64,000 bases of DNA from Siphonodentalium dalli (GCA_032622095.1 CP136068.1:1299607-1363606); one strand, 5' to 3'. Positions 1 through 12,765 are shown, counted from the first letter of the stretch. Notes: a model not told the origin generated them from the sequence alone. Program-made: numbers and translations.

Positions 1-3000
1 GGGTGTTATGGAGGGAATTATAAACCATAGGGGGTGTTATGGATGGGAATTATAAACCATAGGGGGTGTTATGGATGGGAATTATAAACCATAGTGGGTG
101 TTATGGAGGGAATTATAAACCATAGGGTGTGTTATGGATGGAATTATAAACCATAGGGGGTGTTATGGAGGGAATTATAAACCATAGTGGGGTGTTATGG
201 ATGGAATTATAAACCATAGGGGGTGTTATGGATGGAATTATAAACCATAGGGGGTGTTATGGTGGGAATTATAAACCATAGTGGGGTGTTATGGAGGGAA
301 TTATAAACCATAGTGGGGTGTTATGGAGGGAATTATAAACCATAGGGGGTGTTATGGATGGAATTATAAACCATAGTGGGTGTTATGGAGGGAATTATAA
401 ACCATAGTGGGTGTTATGGATGGGAATTATAAACCATAGTGGGTGTTATGGTGGGAATTATAAACCATAGGGGGTGTTATGGATGGAATTATAAACCATA
501 GGGGGTGTTATGGAGGGAATTATAAACCATAGGGGGTGTTATGGAGGGAATTATAAACCATAGTGGGTGTTATGGATGGGAATTATAAACCATAGTGGGT
601 GTTATGGAGGGAATTATAAACCATAGGGGGTGTTATGGAGGGAATTATAAACCATAGGGGGTGTTATGGAGGGAATTATAAACCATAGGGGGTGTTATGG
701 TGGGAATTATAAACCATAGTGGGGTGTTATGGAGGGAATTATAAACCATAGTGGGTGTTATGGTGGGAATTATAAACCATAGGGGGTGTTATGGAGGGAA
801 TTATAAACCATAGGGGGTGTTATGGTGGGAATTATAAACCATAGGGGGGTGTTATGGTGGGAATTATAAACCATAGGGGGTGTTATGGTGGGAATTATAA
901 ACCATAGTGGGGTGTTATGGAGGGAATTATAAACCATAGGGGGTGTTATGGAGGGAATTATAAACCATAGTGGGTGTTATGGTGGGAATTATAAACCATA
1001 GGGGGTGTTATGGAGGGAATTATAAACCATAGGGTGTGTTATGGAGGGAATTATAAACCATAGGGGGTGTTATGGAGGGAATTATAAACCATAGTGGGTG
1101 TTATGGAGGGAATTATAAACCATAGTGGGTGTTATGGATGGAATTATAAACCATAGTGGGGTGTTATGGAGGGAATTATAAACCATAGGGTGTGTTATGG
1201 AGGGAATTATAAACCATAGGGGGTGTTATGGAGGGAATTATAAACCATATGGGGTGTTATGGAGGGAATTATAAACCATAGGGGGTGTTATGGATGGAAT
1301 TATAAACCATAGTGGGTGTTATGGAGGGAATTATAAACCATAGTGGGTGTTATGGAGGGAATTATAAACCATAGTGGGTGTTATGGAGGGAATTATAAAC
1401 CATAGGGGGTGTTATGGATGGGAATTATAAACCATAGTGGGTGTTATGGAGGGAATTATAAACCATAGGGGGGTGTTATGGAGGGAATTATAAACCATAG
1501 TGGGTGTTATGGAGGGAATTATAAACCATAGTGGGGTGTTATGATGGGAATTATAAACCATAGGGGGTGTTATGGTGGGAATTATAAACCATAGGGGGTG
1601 TTATGGGGGGAATTATAAACCATAGGGGGTGTTATGGAGGGAATTATAAACCATAGTGGGTGTTATGGAGGGAATTATAAACCATAGTGGGTGTTATGGA
1701 GGGAATTATAAACCATAGTGGGTGTTATGGAGGGAATTATAAACCATAGTGGGTGTTATGGAGGGAATTATAAACCATAGTGGGGTGTTATGGAGGGAAT
1801 TATAAACCATAGGGGGTGTTATGGTGGGAATTATAAACCATAGTGGGTGTTATGGAGGGAATTATAAACCATAGTGGGGTGTTATGGATGGAATTATAAA
1901 CCATAGGGGGTGTTATGGAGGGAATTATAAACCATAGGGGGTGTTATGGATGGAATTATAAACCATAGGGGGTGTTATGGATGGAATTATAAACCATAGG
2001 GGGTGTTATGGTGGGAATTATAAACCATAGGGGGTGTTATGGTGGGAATTATAAACCATAGGGGGGTGTTATGGATGGAATTATAAACCATAGGGGGTGT
2101 TATGGTTGGAATTATAAACCATAGGGGGTGTTATGGAGGGAATTATAAACCATAGTGGGTGTTATGGAGGGAATTATAAACCATGGGGGTGTTATGGAGG
2201 GAATTATAAACCATAGTGGGGTGTTATGGAGGGAATTATAAACCATAGTGGGGTGTTATGGAGGGAATTATAAACCATAGTGGGTGTTATGGAGGGAATT
2301 ATAAACCATAGGGGGTGTTATGGATGGAATTATAAACCATAGTGGGTGTTATGGAGGGAATTATAAACCATAGTGGGGTGTTATGGAGGGAATTATAAAC
2401 CATAGTGGGTGTTATGGAGGGAATTATAAACCATAGGGGGTGTTATGGATGGAATTATAAACCATAGGGGGGTGTTATGGATGGAATTATAAACCATAGG
2501 GGGTGTTATGGATGGAATTATAAACCATAGGGGGTGTTATGGATGGAATTATAAACCATAGTGGGGTGTTATGGAGGGAATTATAAACCATAGTGGGGTG
2601 TTATGGAGGGAATTATAAACCATAGTGGGTGTTATGGAGGGAATTATAAACCATAGTGGGTGTTATGGTGGGAATTATAAACCATAGTGGGTGTTATGGA
2701 GGGAATTATAAACCATAGTGGGGTGTTATGGAGGGAATTATAAACCATAGTGGGTGTTATGGAGGGAATTATAAACCATAGTGGGTGTTATGGAGGGAAT
2801 TATAAACCATAGGGGGGTGTTATGGATGGGAATTATAAACCATAGTGGGTGTTATGGAGGGAATTATAAACCATAGGGGGTGTTATGGATGGAATTATAA
2901 ACCATAGGGGGTGTTATGGATGGAATTATAAACCATAGGGGGGTGTTATGGATGGAATTATAAACCATAGTGGGTGTTATGGAGGGAATTATAAACCATA

Positions 3001-3804
3001 GTGGGTGTTATGGAGGGAATTATAAACCATAGGGGGGTGTTATGGATGGAATTATAAACCATAGTGGGTGTTATGGAGGGAATTATAAACCATAGGGGGT
3101 GTTATGGAGGGAATTATAAACCATAGGGGGTGTTATGGATGGAATTATAAACCATAGGGGGTGTTATGGATGGAATTATAAACCATAGGGGGTGTTATGG
3201 ATGGAATTATAAACCATAGGGGGTGTTATGGTGGGAATTATAAACCATAGGGGGTGTTATGGTGGGAATTATAAACCATAGTGGGTGTTATGGTGGGAAT
3301 TATAAACCATAGTGGGTGTTATGGAGGGAATTATAAACCATAGGGGGTGTTATGGATGGAATTATAAACCATAGTGGGTGTTATGGAGGGAATTATAAAC
3401 CATAGGGGGTGTTATGGAGGGAATTATAAACCATAGTGGGTGTTATGGAGGGAATTATAAACCATAGGGGGTGTTATGGAGGGAATTATAAACCATAGGG
3501 GGTGTTATGGAGGGAATTATAAACCATAGTGGGTGTTATGGAGGGAATTATAAACCATAGGGGGTGTTATGGAGGGAATTATAAACCATAGTGGGTGTTA
3601 TGGAGGGAATTATAAACCATAGGGGGTGTTATGGATGGAATTATAAACCATAGTGGGTGTTATGGATGGAATTATAAACCATAGGGGGTGTTATGGAGGG
3701 AATTATAAACCATAGTGGGTGTTATGGTTGGAATTATAAACCATAGGGGGTGTTATGGATGGAATTATAAACCATAGGGGGTGTTATGGAGGGAATTATA
3801 AACC

Positions 3805-5790
3805 ATGGGGGTGTTATGGATGGAATTATAAACCATAGGGGGGTGTTATGGAGGGAATTATAAACCATGGGGGTGTTATGGATGGAATTATAAACCATAG
3901 GGGGTGTTATGGAGGGAATTATAAACCATAGGGGGGTGTTATGGATGGAATTATAAACCATAGGGGGTGTTATGGAGGGAATTATAAACCATGGGGGTGT
4001 TATGGATGGAATTATAAACCATAGGGGGTGTTATGGATGGAATTATAAACCATAGTGGGTGTTATGGAGGGAATTATAAACCATAGGGGGGTGTTATGGA
4101 GGGAATTATAAACCATGGGGGTGTTATGGATGGAATTATAAACCATAGGGGGTGTTATGGTGGGAATTATAAACCATAGGGGGTGTTATGGATGGAATTA
4201 TAAACCATAGGGGGTGTTATGGTTGGAATTATAAACCATAGGGGGTGTTATGGAGGGAATTATAAACCATAGGGGGTGTTATGGAGGGAATTATAAACCA
4301 TAGTGGGTGTTATGGATGGAATTATAAACCATAGGGGGTGTTATGGTGGGAATTATAAACCATAGTGGGTGTTATGGAGGGAATTATAAACCATAGGGGG
4401 TGTTATGGAGGGAATTATAAACCATGGGGGTGTTATGGAGGGAATTATAAACCATAGGGGGGTGTTATGGATGGAATTATAAACCATAGGGGGTGTTATG
4501 GAGGGAATTATAAACCATAGTGGGTGTTATGGAGGGAATTATAAACCATAGTGGGTGTTATGGATGGAATTATAAACCATAGGGGGTGTTATGGATGGAA
4601 TTATAAACCATAGTGGGGTGTTATGGTGGGAATTATAAACCATAGTGGGTGTTATGGATGGAATTATAAACCATAGTGGGGTGTTATGGATGGAATTATA
4701 AACCATAGTGGGGTGTTATGGTGGGAATTATAAACCATAGGGGGGTGTTATGGATGGAATTATAAACCATAGGGGGGTGTTATGGAGGGAATTATAAACC
4801 ATGGGGGTGTTATGGAGGGAATTATAAACCATAGTGGGTGTTATGGATGGAATTATAAACCATAGGGGGTGTTATGGAGGGAATTATAAACCATGGGGGT
4901 GTTATGGAGGGAATTATAAACCATAGTGGGTGTTATGGAGGGAATTATAAACCATAGTGGGTGTTATGGAGGGAATTATAAACCATAGGGGGTGTTATGG
5001 AGGGAATTATAAACCATGGGGGTGTTATGGAGGGAATTATAAACCATGGGGGTGTTATGGAGGGAATTATAAACCATGGGGGTGTTATGGATGGAATTAT
5101 AAACCATAGGGGGGTGTTATGGAGGGAATTATAAACCATGGGGGTGTTATGGAGGGAATTATAAACCATAGTGGGTGTTATGGATGGAATTATAAACCAT
5201 AGGGGGTGTTATGGAGGGAATTATAAACCATGGGGGTGTTATGGATGGAATTATAAACCATAGTGGGTGTTATGGAGGGAATTATAAACCATAGTGGGTG
5301 TTATGGAGGGAATTATAAACCATGGGGGTGTTATGGAGGGAATTATAAACCATAGTGGGTGTTATGGATGGAATTATAAACCATAGGGGGTGTTATGGAG
5401 GGAATTATAAACCATGGGGGTGTTATGGAGGGAATTATAAACCATAGGGGGTGTTATGGAGGGAATTATAAACCATAGGGGGTGTTATGGAGGGAATTAT
5501 AAACCATAGTGGGGTGTTATGGATGGAATTATAAACCATAGTGGGTGTTATGGAGGGAATTATAAACCATAGTGGGTGTTATGGTGGGAATTATAAACCA
5601 TAGGGGGTGTTATGGTGGGAATTATAAACCATAGGGGGTGTTATGGAGGGAATTATAAACCATAGTGGGTGTTATGGAGGGAATTATAAACCATGGGGGT
5701 GTTATGGATGGAATTATAAACCATAGTGGGTGTTATGGAGGGAATTATAAACCATAGTGGGTGTTATGGAGGGAATTATAAACCATGGGG
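3805..5790 (+). repeat. Subzone rich in 30-bp CCATGGGGG units
   Basis: In this stretch about 17 units lack the A of the usual CCATAG, giving CCATGGGGG and a 30-bp unit. The form is rare elsewhere (single cases near 2183 and, with six G, near 24603). It is intermixed with ordinary 31-32 bp units carrying AG or AT slots. The clustering implies that one mutated unit was amplified locally. The 30-bp length also shifts the reading register, which explains two short minus-strand open stretches here; they are not genes. Confidence 0.85.
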
Positions 5791-6089
5791 GTGTTATGGA
5801 GGGAATTATAAACCATAGTGGGTGTTATGGAGGGAATTATAAACCATAGTGGGTGTTATGGAGGGAATTATAAACCATAGTGGGTGTTATGGAGGGAATT
5901 ATAAACCATAGTGGGTGTTATGGATGGAATTATAAACCATAGGGGGGTGTTATGGAGGGAATTATAAACCATAGGGGGTGTTATGGATGGAATTATAAAC
6001 CATAGGGGGTGTTATGGTGGGAATTATAAACCATAGGGGGTGTTATGGAGGGAATTATAAACCATAGGGGGGTGTTATGGAGGGAATTA

Positions 6090-9000
6090 TAAACCATAGG
6101 GGGTGTTATGGTGGGAATTATAAACCATAGGGGGTGTTATGGAGGGAATTATAAACCATAGTGGGTGTTATGGTGGGAATTATAAACCATAGGGGGTGTT
6201 ATGGAGGGAATTATAAACCATAGTGGGTGTTATGGTGGGAATTATAAACCATAGGGGGTGTTATGGAGGGAATTATAAACCATAGGGGGTGTTATGGTGG
6301 GAATTATAAACCATAGGGGGTGTTATGGAGGGAATTATAAACCATAGTGGGTGTTATGGAGGGAATTATAAACCATAGTGGGGTGTTATGGATGGAATTA
6401 TAAACCATAGTGGGTGTTATGGATGGAATTATAAACCATAGGGGGTGTTATGGAGGGAATTATAAACCATAGTGGGTGTTATGGTGGGAATTATAAACCA
6501 TAGTGGGTGTTATGGAGGGAATTATAAACCATAGGGGGTGTTATGGAGGGAATTATAAACCATAGTGGGTGTTATGGATGGGAATTATAAACCATAGTGG
6601 GTGTTATGGTGGGAATTATAAACCATAGTGGGTGTTATGGTGGGAATTATAAACCATAGTGGGTGTTATGGAGGGAATTATAAACCATAGGGGGTGTTAT
6701 GGATGGAATTATAAACCATAGGGGGTGTTATGGTGGGAATTATAAACCATAGGGGGGTGTTATGGAGGGAATTATAAACCATAGGGGGGTGTTATGGAGG
6801 GAATTATAAACCATAGGGGGTGTTATGGAGGGAATTATAAACCATAGTGGGTGTTATGGATGGGAATTATAAACCATAGTGGGTGTTATGGTGGGAATTA
6901 TAAACCATAGTGGGGTGTTATGGAGGGAATTATAAACCATAGGGGGTGTTATGGATGGAATTATAAACCATAGGGGGGTGTTATGGTGGGAATTATAAAC
7001 CATAGGGGGTGTTATGGATGGAATTATAAACCATAGTGGGGTGTTATGGAGGGAATTATAAACCATAGTGGGTGTTATGGAGGGAATTATAAACCATAGG
7101 GGGGTGTTATGGTGGGAATTATAAACCATAGGGGGTGTTATGGATGGAATTATAAACCATAGTGGGGTGTTATGGAGGGAATTATAAACCATAGTGGGTG
7201 TTATGGATGGAATTATAAACCATAGGGGGGTGTTATGGTGGGAATTATAAACCATAGGGGGTGTTATGGATGGAATTATAAACCATAGTGGGGTGTTATG
7301 GAGGGAATTATAAACCATAGTGGGTGTTATGGAGGGAATTATAAACCATAGTGGGTGTTATGGAGGGAATTATAAACCATAGTGGGGTGTTATGGAGGGA
7401 ATTATAAACCATAGTGGGTGTTATGGATGGAATTATAAACCATAGTGGGGTGTTATGGATGGAATTATAAACCATAGGGGGGTGTTATGGTGGGAATTAT
7501 AAACCATAGGGGGTGTTATGGATGGAATTATAAACCATAGTGGGTGTTATGGATGGAATTATAAACCATAGTGGGGTGTTATGGATGGAATTATAAACCA
7601 TAGTGGGTGTTATGGAGGGAATTATAAACCATAGTGGGTGTTATGGAGGGAATTATAAACCATAGTGGGTGTTATGGATGGGAATTATAAACCATAGGGG
7701 GGTGTTATGGAGGGAATTATAAACCATAGGGGGTGTTATGGAGGGAATTATAAACCATAGTGGGTGTTATGGAGGGAATTATAAACCATAGTGGGTGTTA
7801 TGGAGGGAATTATAAACCATAGTGGGGTGTTATGGAGGGAATTATAAACCATAGGGGGGTGTTATGGAGGGAATTATAAACCATAGGGGGTGTTATGGAT
7901 GGAATTATAAACCATAGTGGGTGTTATGGATGGAATTATAAACCATAGGGGGGTGTTATGGATGGAATTATAAACCATAGGGGGTGTTATGGATGGAATT
8001 ATAAACCATAGGGGGTGTTATGGAGGGAATTATAAACCATAGGGGGTGTTATGGATGGAATTATAAACCATAGTGGGGTGTTATGGAGGGAATTATAAAC
8101 CATAGTGGGTGTTATGGATGGAATTATAAACCATAGGGGGTGTTATGGAGGGAATTATAAACCATAGTGGGTGTTATGGAGGGAATTATAAACCATAGTG
8201 GGTGTTATGGAGGGAATTATAAACCATAGGGGGGTGTTATGGATGGAATTATAAACCATAGTGGGGTGTTATGGAGGGAATTATAAACCATAGGGGGTGT
8301 TATGGATGGAATTATAAACCATAGGGGGGTGTTATGGATGGAATTATAAACCATAGTGGGTGTTATGGAGGGAATTATAAACCATAGTGGGTGTTATGGA
8401 TGGAATTATAAACCATAGTGGGTGTTATGGAGGGAATTATAAACCATAGTGGGTGTTATGGAGGGAATTATAAACCATAGGGGGGTGTTATGGATGGAAT
8501 TATAAACCATAGGGGGTGTTATGGAGGGAATTATAAACCATAGTGGGGTGTTATGGGGGGAATTATCAACCATATGGTGTTATGGTGGGAATTATCAACC
8601 ATATGGTGTTATGGATGGAATTATAAACCATAGGGGGTGTTATGGATGGAATTATAAACCATAGGGGGTGTTATGGAGGGAATTATAAACCATAGGGGGT
8701 GTTATGGATGGAATTATAAACCATAGTGGGTGTTATGGATGGAATTATAAACCATAGGGGGTGTTATGGATGGAATTATAAACCATAGGGGGGTGTTATG
8801 GAGGGAATTATAAACCATAGGGGGGTGTTATGGAGGGAATTATAAACCATAGGGGGGTGTTATGGAGGGAATTATAAACCATAGGGGGGTGTTATGGAGG
8901 GAATTATAAACCATAGGGGGTGTTATGGAGGGAATTATAAACCATAGGGGGGTGTTATGGATGGAATTATAAACCATAGGGGGGTGTTATGGAGGGAATT

Positions 9001-9510
9001 ATAAACCATAGGGGGTGTTATGGATGGAATTATAAACCATAGTGGGTGTTATGGATGGAATTATAAACCATAGGGGGTGTTATGGATGGAATTATAAACC
9101 ATAGGGGGGTGTTATGGAGGGAATTATAAACCATAGTGGGGTGTTATGGTGGGAATTATAAACCATAGGGGGTGTTATGGATGGGAATTATAAACCATAG
9201 TGGGGTGTTATGGATGGGAATTATAAACCATAGGGGGTGTTATGGAGGGAATTATAAACCATAGTGGGTGTTATGGATGGAATTATAAACCATAGGGGGT
9301 GTTATGGAGGGAATTATAAACCATAGTGGGTGTTATGGATGGAATTATAAACCATAGGGGGTGTTATGGATGGGAATTATAAACCATAGGGGGTGTTATG
9401 GAGGGAATTATAAACCATAGTGGGGTGTTATGGATGGAATTATAAACCATAGTGGGTGTTATGGAGGGAATTATAAACCATAGTGGGTGTTATGGATGGA
9501 ATTATAAACC
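6090..9510 (+). repeat. Long-range duplication, copy A
   Basis: The order of unit variants in this 3.4 kb block matches that of 19998-23510 nearly unit for unit. It includes two very unusual short units with AATTATCAACCATATGG near 8565-8605. The offset is 13,909 at the left end and exactly 14,000 at 9481/23481. The change is accounted for by visible differences. Copy B has two extra units near 21770, one extra near 22445, one G fewer near 20440 and one G fewer near 22556. Upstream of about 6090 and downstream of about 9510 the variant orders no longer agree. Confidence 0.88.
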
Positions 9511-9540
9511 ATAGTGGGTGTTATGGAGGGAATTATAAAC

Positions 9541-9860
9541 CATAGAGGGTGTTATGGAGGGAATTATAAACCATAGTGGGTGTTATGGTGGGAATTATAA
9601 ACCATAGTGGGTGTTATGGTTGGAATTATAAACCATAGTGGGTGTTATGGAGGGAATTATAAACCATAGTGGGTGTTATGGTGGGAATTATAAACCATAG
9701 TGGGTGTTATGGTTGGAATTATAAACCATAGTGGGTGTTATGGAGGGAATTATAAACCATAGAGGGTGTTATGGAGGGAATTATAAACCATAGTGGGTGT
9801 TATGGTGGGAATTATAAACCATAGTGGGTGTTATGGTTGGAATTATAAACCATAGTGGGT
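9541..9860 (+). repeat. 217-bp heptamer higher-order repeat
   Basis: A rare linker, AGAGGGTG, occurs at 9544 and again at 9761, exactly 217 bp (seven 31-bp units) apart. TT-slot units begin at 9612, 9705 and 9829, at spacings of 93 and 124 bp (sum 217). The unit order AG, TG, TT, AG, TG, TT, AG is repeated. This is a small tandem duplication of seven units. Confidence 0.8.
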
Positions 9861-10329
9861 GTTATGGAGGGAATTATAAACCATAGTGGGTGTTATGGAG
9901 GGAATTATAAACCATAGGGGGTGTTATGGAGGGAATTATAAACCATAGGGGGTGTTATGGAGGGAATTATAAACCATAGTGAGTGTTATGGTGGGAATTA
10001 TAAACCATAGTGGGGTGTTATGGAGGGAATTATAAACCATAGTGGGTGTTATGGAGGGAATTATAAACCATAGTGGGGTGTTATGGAGGGAATTATAAAC
10101 CATAGTGGGTGTTATGGTGGGAATTATAAACCATAGTGGGTGTTATGGAGGGAATTATAAACCATAGGGGGTGTTATGGTTGGGAATTATAAACCATAGG
10201 GGGTGTTATGGAGGGAATTATAAACCATAGGGGGGTGTTATGGAGGGAATTATAAACCATAGGGGGTGTTATGGAGGGAATTATAAACCATAGGGGGTGT
10301 TATGGTTGGGAATTATAAACCATAGGGGG

Positions 10330-10980
10330 TGTTATGCTTGGAATTATAAACCATAGGGGGTGTTATGGTTGGAATTATAAACCATAGTGGGTGTTATGCT
10401 TGGAATTATAAACCATAGGGGGTGTTATGGTTGGAATTATAAACCATAGGGGGTGTTATGGAGGGAATTATAAACCATAGGGGGTGTTATGGAGGGAATT
10501 ATAAACCATAGGGGGTGTTATGGAGGGAATTATAAACCATAGGGGGTGTTATGGTTGGAATTATAAACCATAGTGGGTGTTATGCTTGGAATTATAAACC
10601 ATAGGGGGTGTTATGGTTGGAATTATAAACCATAGGGGGTGTTATGGAGGGAATTATAAACCATAGGGGGTGTTATGGAGGGAATTATAAACCATAGGGG
10701 GTGTTATGGAGGGAATTATAAACCATAGGGGGTGTTATGGAGGGAATTATAAACCATAGTGGGTGTTATGCTTGGAATTATAAACCATAGGGGGTGTTAT
10801 GGTTGGAATTATAAACCATAGGGGGTGTTATGGTTGGAATTATAAACCATAGTGGGTGTTATGGAGGGAATTATAAACCATAGGGGGTGTTATGGAGGGA
10901 ATTATAAACAATAGGGGGTGTTATGATGGGAATTATAAACCATAGGGGGTGTTATGCTTGGAATTATAAACCATAGGGGG
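10330..10980 (+). repeat. 186-bp hexamer zone marked by GCTTGG units
   Basis: Units with the slot changed to give TGTTATGCTTGG start at 10330, 10392, 10578, 10764 and 10950. The last three intervals are exactly 186 bp, that is six 31-bp units. Further GCTTGG units start at 11325, 11793 and 11886. The form is confined to 10.3-14.4 kb, with one outlier at 17226, so it marks a local amplification. Confidence 0.8.
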
Positions 10981-12028
10981 GTGTTATGGTTGGGAATTAT
11001 AAACCATAGGGGGTGTTATGGAGGGAATTATAAACCATAGGGGGTGTTATGGAGGGAATTATCAACCATAGGGGGTGTTATGGAGGGAATTATAAACCAT
11101 AGGGGGGTGTTATGGAGGGAATTATAAACCATAGGGGGTGTTATGGAGGGAATTATAAACCATAGGGGGTGTTATGGTGGGAATTATAAACCATAGGGGG
11201 TGTTATGGAGGGAATTATAAACCATAGGGGGTGTTATGGAGGGAATTATAAACCATAGGGGGTGTTATGGAGGGAATTATAAACCATAGGGGGTGTTATG
11301 GAGGGAATTATAAACCATAGTGGGTGTTATGCTTGGAATTATAAACCATAGGGGGTGTTATGGTTGGAATTATAAACCATAGGGGGTGTTATGGAGGGAA
11401 TTATAAACCATAGGGGGTGTTATGGTGGGAATTATAAACCATAGGGGGTGTTATGGAGGGAATTATAAACCATAGGGGGTGTTATGGAGGGAATTATAAA
11501 CCATAGGGGGTGTTATGGTTGGGAATTATAAACCATAGGGGGTGTTATGGGGGGAATTATAAACACTAGTGGGTGTTATGGTGGAATTATAAACCATAGT
11601 GGGTGTTATGGTGGGAATTATAAACCATAGTGGGTGTTATGGAGGGAATTATAAACCATAGGGGGTGTTATGGAGGGAATTATAAACCATAGGGGGTGTT
11701 ATGGAGGGAATTATAAACCATAGTGGGGTGTTATGGTTGGGAATTATAAACCATAGGGGGGTGTTATGGAGGGAATTATAAACCATAGGGGGTGTTATGC
11801 TTGGAATTATAAACCATAGGGGGTGTTATGATGGGAATTATAAACCATAGGGGGTGTTATGGTGGGAATTATAAACCATAGTGGGTGTTATGCTTGGAAT
11901 TATAAACCATAGGGGGTGTTATGATGGGAATTATAAACCATAGGGGGTGTTATGTACGGAATTATAAACCATAGTGGGTGTTATGTACGGAATTATAAAC
12001 CATAGTGGGGTGTTATGGTGGGAATTAT

Positions 12029-12038
12029 AAACCACTAG
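12029..12038. other. Left junction of array and island
   Basis: The array reads ATAAACCA and then CTAG instead of the usual TAG. A CACTAG form also occurs in a normal unit near 11564, so the true break may be after TAG at 12036-12038. The right junction also carries TAG (13155-13157). A 3-base TAG target duplication is therefore possible, but it cannot be told apart from chance because TAG is in every unit. Confidence 0.5.
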
Positions 12039-12047
12039 CAGGTTAGC

Positions 12048-12090
12048 CCGCCACTGGCGGCATTCGTCCCATGGCTTTGTTTCAGAAACA
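12048..12090. repeat. Two short hairpin-forming palindromes at island left edge
   Basis: CCGCCACTGGCGG at 12048-12060 can form a 6-bp stem around a single C. TGTTTCAGAAACA at 12078-12090 is a 6-bp stem around a single A. A related string, TGTTTCTGGCGG, at 12223-12234 combines the halves of both motifs. Terminal hairpins are common at element ends, but no terminal inverted repeat partner was found at the right edge of the island, so the function is unknown. Confidence 0.6.
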
Positions 12091-12222
12091 TGACATTTTT
12101 GAATATGAATTTAATGTTTTTTAAATTTAATATATTTTGTTTCTGAATTGTTTTTTTATTGTGAATTTTTTTTAATTTTAAATTGTTTTAATTAAATTGT
12201 AAATTGTTTTAATTAATTTTTT
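12091..12222. repeat. T-rich low-complexity tract with 21-bp tandem repeat
   Basis: The + strand is dominated by T and A, with runs of T up to eight long. AATTGTTTTAATTAA occurs at 12181 and again at 12202, a 21-bp period. TTAAATTTAA at 12121-12130 is a perfect palindrome. There is no open frame of note. It could be an AT-rich spacer or a degenerated poly(T)/poly(A) tract, for example the 3' tail of a retroelement on the minus strand; this is inference. Confidence 0.7.
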
Positions 12223-12294
12223 TGTTTCTGGCGGAAAAATTTACACGTAGAAATCCCCCCTTCCAAGGAACGACAGACAACGCATTCTTTGTTT

Positions 12295-12439
12295 CGTGAA
12301 ATCTCTCTACGATAACATTGCATTGAATTTAAAACAAACGCTTCCCGTCGGGAAATCTGTCTGCATAATATTTTGAGTCTGCCGTACCCGTCGTAATGTC
12401 GTGAAATCTCTCTGCATAATAGATAACATTGCATTGAAT
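12295..12439. repeat. Internal repeated segment in island (two full, one partial copy)
   Basis: The segment from CGTGAAATCTCTCT to CATTGAAT occurs at 12295-12328 and again at 12400-12439. The second copy has a 6-bp insertion (GCATAATA in place of AC). A third partial copy, GAAATCTGTCTGCATAATA, at 12352-12370 matches 12403-12421 at 18 of 19 positions. This triplication produces the repeated peptide pattern of the short minus-strand open frames here, which is a reason not to call them genes. Confidence 0.8.
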
Positions 12440-12574
12440 CTGTTGTTGGCATTCAGGGCTTCGGGTCGTTGTTGTTGGCATCGCGGCTCCCCGAAAACTC
12501 TCACATTGCCGAAAACGTGTATTTAGTAATATCGTTGTCGTTGATATTTACGGCTTGGGGGCTATTTTCTTATT
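12440..12574. other. Island segment without recognisable features
   Basis: This stretch has moderate GC content and small direct repeats such as TGTTGTTGGC (12440 and 12470). No open frame, RNA gene or element end was recognised. Confidence 0.5.
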
Positions 12575-12665
12575 TAGCAAGTTTGAGCTCAATCGGTTAG
12601 AGTCTATAAAGGACACACTCATATATATGACACTTCCCGTAGGTAGCAAGTTTGAGCTCAATCGG
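12575..12665 (+). repeat. Two direct copies of AAGTTTGAGCTCAAT module
   Basis: An identical 22-base string containing AAGTTTGAGCTCAAT occurs at 12575-12596 and 12644-12665, 69 bp apart. After the first copy comes AGAGTCTATAAAGGACACAC, then CATATATA and TGACACTT (12599-12635). A third, shorter copy lies at 13060-13074. The layout of a short motif, then TCTATRAAG, then an ACAC/TATA stretch resembles the 3' ends of interspersed elements in invertebrate genomes. That comparison is from memory and is inference. Confidence 0.7.
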
Positions 12666-12765
12666 CATTCCCTGGAATTTCCCGTAGATTGGCAGATTCC
12701 AGTAGCTTTATAACGGTATATCTGGGGAGAAATCTGATGCTATATTCGTGGTTATCTGGGATGAT

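Larger units (their letters stand above)
1..12034 (+). repeat. 31-32 bp satellite array, left segment
   Basis: This is a continuous head-to-tail tandem array. Each unit is TGTTATGG, a variable slot, the core GGAATTATAAACCATAG, then TGGG or GGGG. Units are 31 bp when the G tract is four long and 32-33 bp when it is five or when the slot has an extra base. Slot variants seen are AG (commonest), AT, TG, TT, ATG and rarer forms. All units share one orientation. The array is already in progress at base 1, so its left edge lies outside the window. The + strand carries about 10-11 G and 2 C per unit. On the + strand two of three frames have a stop in every unit (TAA or TAG in the core), so no forward gene is possible. 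The repeat structure is seen directly; I do not recognise it as a named satellite family. Confidence 0.98.

Noticed and set aside
12213-12504. Two overlapping minus-strand open frames (79 and 65 codons) in the island
   Set aside because: They run across the internal triplication and into the T-rich tract, share repeated peptide strings caused by that duplication, overlap each other in different frames, and show no recognisable domain.
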